From Ilyomonas limi (GTDB lineage: Bacteria; Bacteroidota; Bacteroidia; Chitinophagales; Chitinophagaceae), in assembly GCF_005233845.1 (NCBI RefSeq), contig NZ_SZQL01000012.1, forward strand, positions 62,001-126,000: a stretch of 64,000 nt of DNA, written 5' to 3'. The notes below the pieces were generated by a model that was given only the letters and a program-made list of their open reading frames with translations, had not been told where the DNA came from and did no database searches. Numbering within the stretch: position 1 is the stretch's first letter; every line of letters starts with the position of its first letter. A program made the position numbers and the translations under genes. This document shows positions 59,445-64,000 of the stretch, in pieces.

Positions 59445-59747
59445 ATGAAATGTCCTAATTGTAATGAAACCTTGTTAATGACCGAACGTAATCATATTGA
59501 AATAGATTATTGCCCTTCGTGCAGGGGCGTATGGCTGGATAAAGGCGAACTGGATAAGATGCTGCTGTATGCGGCGCAAAGCATTCCTGATGAAACTACC
59601 GGACCAGACAATTTTGGTACGCCTGATGGTTACCATCCGCATAGCAAACAGCAGTATGGTTATCATCCGCATAGCAAACAGCAATATGGCTATAATAAGC
59701 CCTATAAAAAGAAGTCTTTCCTGGGCGATTTGTTCGACTTTGATTAA
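59445..59747 (+). CDS. TFIIB-type zinc-ribbon protein with internal decapeptide repeat
   Basis: A 100-aa protein. The N-terminal zinc ribbon has two CxxC motifs, 'KCPNCNETLL' (near 2) and 'YCPSCRGVWLDKGELDKMLL' (near 26-45), typical of the zf-TFIIB family found in bacteria with unknown role. The C-terminal half has a perfect tandem repeat, GYHPHSKQQY twice (59628-59687 in DNA), then 'GYNKPYKKKSFLGDLFDFD'. The His-rich repeat might bind metal; this is speculation. No close promoter is visible. Confidence 0.85.
   Translation: MKCPNCNETLLMTERNHIEIDYCPSCRGVWLDKGELDKMLLYAAQSIPDETTGPDNFGTPDGYHPHSKQQYGYHPHSKQQYGYNKPYKKKSFLGDLFDFD
59628..59687 (+). repeat. 30-bp tandem repeat inside the zinc-ribbon gene
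   Basis: Two 30-bp units (59628-59657 and 59658-59687) differ at only two positions and encode GYHPHSKQQY twice, suggesting a recent duplication. Confidence 0.9.
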
Positions 59748-59812
59748 ACCCCTTCTTATTGCTTCCACCGGCGGTGGAAGCAATTTAATTAATAACACAA
59801 TATGTAATAATT

Positions 59813-60514
59813 ATGCAAACGATAATAGAATTTTTTAGCAACATAGCCAACCCCGAATGGATTATGCAACACGGTGGATTGTACATTGTGGTGCTCATCG
59901 TATTTATTGAAACTGGCTTGTTTTTTGGCTTTTTTCTGCCCGGCGATTCTTTACTGTTTATTGCCGGAATGGTTATTGCCAATACATTAGCGCCTTTTAC
60001 TTTACCGTTGATTAATTTATGTTTCTGGATTGGATTAATAACAACGGCAGGCGTTTTGGGCAACTATGCGGGCTATTGGTTTGGAAAAAAATCCGACAGA
60101 TTGCTCTTCCAGAAAGACAACTGGTTATTTAAAAGAAAATACCTGTTACAGGCCAAGGCATTTTATGACAAAAAAGGCGGCGGCGCTATTATGCTGGCCC
60201 GCTTTCTGCCTATCGTCCGCACGTTTGCGCCAATAGTGGCCGGCATGGTGCGGATGAATCCGGCAAAGTTTTCTGTATATAATGTTTTCGGCAGCTTTCT
60301 GTGGGCGGGCAGTATTGTATCAGCGGGCTTTTTGCTGGGCGAAAATACCTGGGCAAAAGAAAACCTTGAAAAAATCATCATTGGTATTGTAGTGATTACT
60401 ACAGGTCCCGTTCTACTTAAACTGCTTTTAGGAAAAAAGAAAAGCGGTTTGCAAACGACAACTGTGTATAATTTAACCCAAAAAGAGCCCGAGCAGGAAC
60501 CTGCTAACCAGTAA
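59813..60514 (+). CDS. DedA family membrane protein
   Basis: A 233-aa inner-membrane protein of the DedA/SNARE-associated family, thought to be lipid scramblases/flippases for polyprenyl phosphate or PE. Family motifs: 'FFGFFLPGDSLLFIAGM' (near 38-54), 'GNYAGYWFGKKSDRLLF' (near 82-98) and the membrane-embedded arginine motif 'ARFLPIVRTFAPIVAGMVRM' (near 128-147). Length is typical. It ends 19 bp before the TerC gene and is probably co-transcribed with it. Confidence 0.92.
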   Translation: MQTIIEFFSNIANPEWIMQHGGLYIVVLIVFIETGLFFGFFLPGDSLLFIAGMVIANTLAPFTLPLINLCFWIGLITTAGVLGNYAGYWFGKKSDRLLFQKDNWLFKRKYLLQAKAFYDKKGGGAIMLARFLPIVRTFAPIVAGMVRMNPAKFSVYNVFGSFLWAGSIVSAGFLLGENTWAKENLEKIIIGIVVITTGPVLLKLLLGKKKSGLQTTTVYNLTQKEPEQEPANQ

Positions 60515-60533
60515 GCTATCTTAAATCAAGTAT

Positions 60534-61307
60534 ATGGAATTAGTTTTTCCCGATTTTACTAACCCGGCTATCTGGATAAGCCTGCTTACGCTTAGTTTTC
60601 TCGAGATTGTACTGGGTATTGATAATATCATTTTTATTTCTATTGTGGCCGGCAAGTTGCCGAAGCAACAACAACGCCGGGCTCGCAATCTCGGACTGTT
60701 AATGGCCATGTTGTTCCGTGTAGGTTTGTTGTTGTGCATTACCTGGATTATTGGTTTGAAAGATCCGGTGATGACCATTCCGGCAATTGAGGGGCTTTCT
60801 GCTAATCCGCTTGCCTTGAGCGTTAAAGACCTGATATTAATAGCAGGCGGGTTGTTTTTGATTGTGAAAAGCACGTTGGAAATTCATCATAAATTTAAAC
60901 GCGATACCGGCTTGGAACAGAAAAAGGTAGGAAAGGTGGTTGGTTTTGGTGGCGTGATTTTTCAGATTGTGTTAGTGGATGCGGTATTTTCCTTCGACTC
61001 TATTTTAACTGCTGTAGGGCTGGTTGACAGTGTGGTTGTAATGATTATTGCGGTGATTGTTTCCATTGGCATTATGATGCTTTTTGCAGGGCCGGTCACC
61101 AGCATTATTAACCGCCACCCTACGCTTCAGATGCTGGCACTTTCCTTTTTAGTTGTGATTGGCGTGGTGCTCATTGCCGGTGGATTACATCAGGAGGTGA
61201 GCAAAAGTATCATCTATTCCTGTCTGGGCTTCTCACTGATTGTAGAATTGCTAAACATACGGTTAAGAAAAAAAGCGGAGAATATACAGTTGAATAATGA
61301 GTCATAA
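60534..61307 (+). CDS. TerC family integral membrane protein
   Basis: A 257-aa protein with about seven helices and the TerC motifs 'LSFLEIVLGIDNIIFISIVA' (near 18-37, Asp-Asn) and 'LVDAVFSFDSILTAVGLV' (near 146-163, Asp). TerC-type proteins are thought to handle Mn2+ or tellurite-related metal stress, and some metallate exported enzymes. The start ATG 60534 (MELVFPDFTNPAIW) is conserved in form. It pairs with the DedA gene upstream. Confidence 0.92.
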   Translation: MELVFPDFTNPAIWISLLTLSFLEIVLGIDNIIFISIVAGKLPKQQQRRARNLGLLMAMLFRVGLLLCITWIIGLKDPVMTIPAIEGLSANPLALSVKDLILIAGGLFLIVKSTLEIHHKFKRDTGLEQKKVGKVVGFGGVIFQIVLVDAVFSFDSILTAVGLVDSVVVMIIAVIVSIGIMMLFAGPVTSIINRHPTLQMLALSFLVVIGVVLIAGGLHQEVSKSIIYSCLGFSLIVELLNIRLRKKAENIQLNNES

Positions 61308-61450
61308 CACAGATGAAAGTTGATCGTGCTTGCAAAATGTTTTTATAATAAGCCTAAAAGAATATGGCGGATGAAGAAAAAATGCCGGAAGATTTTAGTT
61401 ACTGGCTATTATATCCTGTGATAAACTAACCTGTCTGGTCAGGCTGCCTC

Positions 61451-61478
61451 GTCATTGCGGGCGGAATAGAGCAGTATG
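61451..61478 (+). repeat. GCAATGATG-type dispersed repeat, copy 2
   Basis: GTCATTGCGGGCGGAATAGA followed by GCAGTATG; inverted relative to the copy at 61584-61614. Confidence 0.6.
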
Positions 61479-61583
61479 TGCAATGCTTTAATTCATTATT
61501 GATGGCTTATGCTGATCTTTATTAAAAGTTCAATTGCAGCTATTGGAGCACCATAAAAGCCTCCTTTTGTTTTACCGCCATTC

Positions 61584-61614
61584 ACAGATTGCTTTGCTGC
61601 GCCCACAATGATGT
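61584..61614 (-). repeat. GCAATGATG-type dispersed repeat, copy 3
   Basis: CACAGATTGCTTTGCTGCGC followed by CCACAATGATG; a match to the copy at 26383-26413 in the same orientation. Confidence 0.6.
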
Positions 61615-61801
61615 GAAGCTTCTACATATTTATATGCAGCTGCCTGCTTTACTGTATAATAACTGAAAGGCATACAGGCTACATCAGCAAGTTCATTGTT
61701 GCTCTACAGTTTGTAGTATAAAAAACAAAAACCCATCAGGTGTTTTTGTTGCGTCCTTGTGTTTCTGCAGTTAATTACCTTTGCGCCCAAAATAACCAAC
61801 T

Positions 61802-62821
61802 ATGAAATACAACCTTTTAGGCAGCACCGGATTGAAAGTATCCGAGCTTTGCCTTGGCACAATGACGTTTGGGGGTAAAGGCTATTGGACAGCTATTGGT
61901 ACATTGCCACAAGATAATGTAGATGAACTGGTAAAACGCGCAGTAGATGCAGGCATTAATTTTATTGATACGGCAAACGTGTATTCCGAAGGGTTATCGG
62001 AGCAGATGACCGGCAAGGCCATCCGCAACCTTGGATTGAATAGGGATGACCTGGTGATTGCTACCAAAGTGAGAGGCAAAATGAGTGAAGGTCCTAATGG
62101 CAGCGGATTGACCCGCAAACACATTATGCAACAGGTAGAAGAAAGTTTGAAGCGGTTGGATACAGATTATATTGATTTGTATCAGATACATGGCTATGAC
62201 CCGCTTACACCGCTGGAGGAAACTTTATGGGCACTTGACGACCTGGTAAAAAGTGGTAAGGTGCGTTACATTGGTTGCAGCAACCTGGCTGCCTGGCAAT
62301 TGATGAAGGCATTGGCTTTCTCGGAGTACACAGAACAGGCAAGGTTTGTATCGCTGCAGGCGTATTATACGATTGCCGGCCGCGATTTAGAAAGGGAATT
62401 GATTCCCCTGCTGCTCGATCAGAAAGTAGGACTGATGGTATGGAGCCCGCTGGCGGGTGGCTTATTAAGCGGCAAGTACAAACGCAACGGCGAGGGCCCC
62501 GAAGATGCACGCCGTGTGAACTTTGATTTTCCGCCGGTAAATCGGGACAGAGCATTCGATATCCTCGATGTGCTTCATCCAATGGCAGAAGCCAAAGGTG
62601 CATCGGTAGCGCAGCTGGCATTAGCGTGGCTGCTGCACCAGCCGGCAGTAAGTTCGGTAATTATTGGTGCCAAAAAAACGGAGCAATTGGAAGATAACCT
62701 GAAAGCTATAGATGTTCAGTTTACAGCAGCAGAGTTGCAGCAGTTGGATGAAGTGAGTAAGCTACCTGCAGAGTACCCCGGCTGGATGCTGGAAAGGCAA
62801 GGAGCCGACAGAAAGCAGTAA
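61802..62821 (+). CDS. Aldo/keto reductase
   Basis: A 339-aa NADPH-dependent TIM-barrel oxidoreductase. Catalytic tetrad candidates: Asp and Tyr in 'INFIDTANVYSEGLSE' (near 54-69), Lys in 'LVIATKVRGKM' (near 85-95) and His in 'IDLYQIHGYDPLTP' (near 122-135). The C-terminal NADPH-binding 'SVIIGAKKTEQLEDNLKAI' (near 284-302) is intact. The N-terminal 'LGSTGLKVSELCLGTMTFGG' is typical. The substrate (aldehyde or sugar) is not known. It has its own -7 element TACCTTTG (61776-61783) and ATG at 61802. Confidence 0.92.
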   Translation: MKYNLLGSTGLKVSELCLGTMTFGGKGYWTAIGTLPQDNVDELVKRAVDAGINFIDTANVYSEGLSEQMTGKAIRNLGLNRDDLVIATKVRGKMSEGPNGSGLTRKHIMQQVEESLKRLDTDYIDLYQIHGYDPLTPLEETLWALDDLVKSGKVRYIGCSNLAAWQLMKALAFSEYTEQARFVSLQAYYTIAGRDLERELIPLLLDQKVGLMVWSPLAGGLLSGKYKRNGEGPEDARRVNFDFPPVNRDRAFDILDVLHPMAEAKGASVAQLALAWLLHQPAVSSVIIGAKKTEQLEDNLKAIDVQFTAAELQQLDEVSKLPAEYPGWMLERQGADRKQ

Positions 62822-63170
62822 ATAGGGGATAGAAGACAATGGTGCTTTTTGTGCCGGTAAAAAGGTGTGGTACGTTATGGGAAATAGGTGCAGAAAGGAA
62901 TATTTTTCCACATCAATTCCCCTGTTTCAACAGTCATTAAAAAACGTCGTTCTAGAGTTAACTACTGTAAATCAACCCGATAGTAAAATGGCACTATCTT
63001 GGATGCAATTTAAGCATCAGAACGGTGATTTCCAGCTCTAAACTTTAACCTGTAAAATTACCCTTAGCAGGCGTGATTTTATAGAAAGTAAATGGAATAA
63101 GCGTTCGTAAGGTGTATTTCTTGAAAAAGAAATACACTTTTTTTATGAGTAATATTAGTATTCCTATAGT
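62822..63170. other. 349-bp gap ending in a terminator
   Basis: No ORF. It holds a perfect hairpin (63112-63137) shared by the two convergent genes. The rest is unremarkable. Confidence 0.6.
63112..63137. terminator. Bidirectional terminator near the methyltransferase-like gene
   Basis: A perfect 11-bp stem (GTGTATTTCTT at 63112-63122 with 63127-63137) and a GAAA loop, followed by a T-run on plus. It lies between the aldo/keto reductase gene and the convergent gene at 63171. Confidence 0.85.
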
Positions 63171-63956
63171 TTATTTTTTTCCTGACGGATAGCCAATCAG
63201 ATAAGCAATGCGCATACCTAGTTTGTTTTTTACTGTTCCGGCTTTCCAATGATAATTGGTGCAATATGTTGCCCTTGCGATAGCTAATAATTCTTCCACC
63301 GTATGTAGGCGTATGATGGAGACTACGCCATCCCAAATGGTGCAAAAAGGTATAAATGGAAGGAGATAGGTAAATATAATCCTTGACCAGCGAAATGGTT
63401 TTATGAAAGGTGTAAATAAGAAAAAACCAACTGGCTGCAACAGCAGAATAGTAAGGATAAATAGCACACTTTTATCGCCACCATCAAAGATGGCAATGCC
63501 TTCCCTGGCTTTGACAGCATCGTTCAATATGGTTGTTGCAGACCGTTTGCTGAAGTGATGAAAGCCGGAGAAAATAGTACGGAACCCTTTAATGCCCGCA
63601 GGCACTTGCGCTGCATCCACCGGATAATTGATATAGCTAATAACACGTTTGCTTTTTGTGTGCAACAATTTATACGCAGGAATGTTGGGGAATTTATCTG
63701 TAACTGTTATAGGCACCGTAGCGCCCTGCTTCGCTAGTAGTTTTGCTACCTGTTCTATTGGTCCGCCACTGCCGGAGCATACATCTACAATGTTGTGAGC
63801 ATTTGCCTGTTGCAACGCATCTGCAAGCAGGGGAATAATGGGTTGATATAAATTGCCTCTGGTAAAAATAAAACGCAAAAAGTCTGTCATTCCTTCTCTT
63901 ATCACATCAGGAAACCAGCTTTGGTCTTCAAACTCAAACAGGAATGGTTGGGACAT
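63171..63956 (-). CDS. Methyltransferase-like membrane-associated protein
   Basis: A 261-aa protein with a SAM-binding-like motif 'HNIVDVCSGSGGPIEQVAKL' (near 54-73), an acidic strand 'ITVTDKFPNIPAY' (near 83-95) and 'RTIFSGFHHFSKRSATTIL' (near 125-143). A hydrophobic region (about 163-215, 'LFILTILLLQPVGFFLFTPF') would insert in the membrane. The set suggests a class I SAM methyltransferase acting at the membrane, possibly on a lipid, but the substrate is unknown. The start ATG 63956 (MSQPFLFEFEDQSW) is the first plausible one. It runs to within 44 bases of the window end. Confidence 0.7.
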   Translation of the reverse strand: MSQPFLFEFEDQSWFPDVIREGMTDFLRFIFTRGNLYQPIIPLLADALQQANAHNIVDVCSGSGGPIEQVAKLLAKQGATVPITVTDKFPNIPAYKLLHTKSKRVISYINYPVDAAQVPAGIKGFRTIFSGFHHFSKRSATTILNDAVKAREGIAIFDGGDKSVLFILTILLLQPVGFFLFTPFIKPFRWSRIIFTYLLPFIPFCTIWDGVVSIIRLHTVEELLAIARATYCTNYHWKAGTVKNKLGMRIAYLIGYPSGKK

Positions 63957-64000
63957 ATCAGCGTGTTAATTTATTATTTGAAAGCAATACGAATTACCAA

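Larger units (their letters stand above)
61308..61801. other. 494-bp gap with paired dispersed repeats and promoter
   Basis: Contains two inverted copies of the GCAATGATG-type repeat (61451-61478 and 61584-61614). The -7 element TACCTTTG (61776-61783) lies 18 bp before the aldo/keto reductase gene. No ORF. Confidence 0.55.

Noticed and set aside
1-64000. tRNA and rRNA genes, CRISPR arrays, transposases, prophage genes
   Set aside because: I looked through the intergenic regions and saw no cloverleaf-like segments, direct-repeat arrays or phage/IS proteins. Subtle tRNAs cannot be excluded without a computed search.

Overview
The window is chromosomal DNA of a Bacteroidota bacterium, most likely a member of the Chitinophagaceae. 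I base this on gene content: an OMP_b-brl_3-type outer-membrane beta-barrel, DUF3276/PUR and DUF1599 proteins, a long-tailed S16, a fused ThrA and an FKBP lipoprotein. It also rests on the many promoters of the form TTTG-N17..21-TAnnTTTG and on the lack of Shine-Dalgarno sequences. I see no rRNA, tRNA, CRISPR array, prophage or insertion sequence with a transposase.

Layout. 1-0.9 kb: the 3' end of an M3 oligoendopeptidase gene and a YccF membrane protein. 0.9-5.2 kb (minus): a threonine operon, thrA - DUF559 nuclease - thrB, preceded by an unannotated Thr/Ile-rich leader peptide (5060-5143) of the attenuation type. 5.5-8.4 kb: an outer-membrane beta-barrel receptor. 8.5-23.8 kb (minus): a branched-chain amino acid cluster read leuA - 52-aa protein - leuC - methyltransferase - DinB-like - leuD - double-ABC ATPase - leuB - ilvD - ilvB - ilvN - ilvC - terminator - DUF6364/PIN toxin-antitoxin pair - ilvA. 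The Thr made by the first operon is the substrate of IlvA, so the two loci form one Asp-Thr-Ile/Val/Leu supply line.

23.9-29 kb (plus): an alpha-solenoid protein, rpsP, an ABC exporter and a PUR protein. 29-35.5 kb: glutamate dehydrogenase, CcmD/CcmC/CcmB cytochrome c maturation proteins, thymidine kinase, a proline-rich protein and Kdo transferase. 35.9-46.5 kb: housekeeping and envelope genes (DUF4349 lipoprotein, methyltransferase, Gfo/Idh oxidoreductase, dolichol-phosphate-mannose-synthase-like glycosyltransferase, DnaQ-type exonuclease, DUF721, DoxX-like, DUF1599, FolP, FKBP, NrnA). 46.8-64 kb: Kup, a decayed PIN/DUF6364 toxin-antitoxin locus, an ABC-F protein, an ATP-grasp protein, a LysE exporter, an Fe-S membrane protein, a PyrR-like phosphoribosyltransferase, a RibD-C-like reductase, a TPR lipoprotein, a zinc-ribbon protein, DedA, TerC, an aldo/keto reductase and a methyltransferase-like protein.

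The most interesting item is a repeat system. A 545-bp unit (1867-2411) between thrA and thrB carries a DUF559 (Vsr/PD-(D/E)XK-like) nuclease gene bounded by 43-bp inverted repeats that match at 35 of 43 positions. The same repeat core, without a nuclease, bounds the ilvB-ilvN spacer exactly (12375-12490). The repeat ends directly against the start position of three genes (DUF559, ilvN, thrB). This looks like a nuclease-associated palindromic repeat family comparable in logic to RAYT/REP elements. That comparison is inference; the repeats and their positions are read directly from the sequence.
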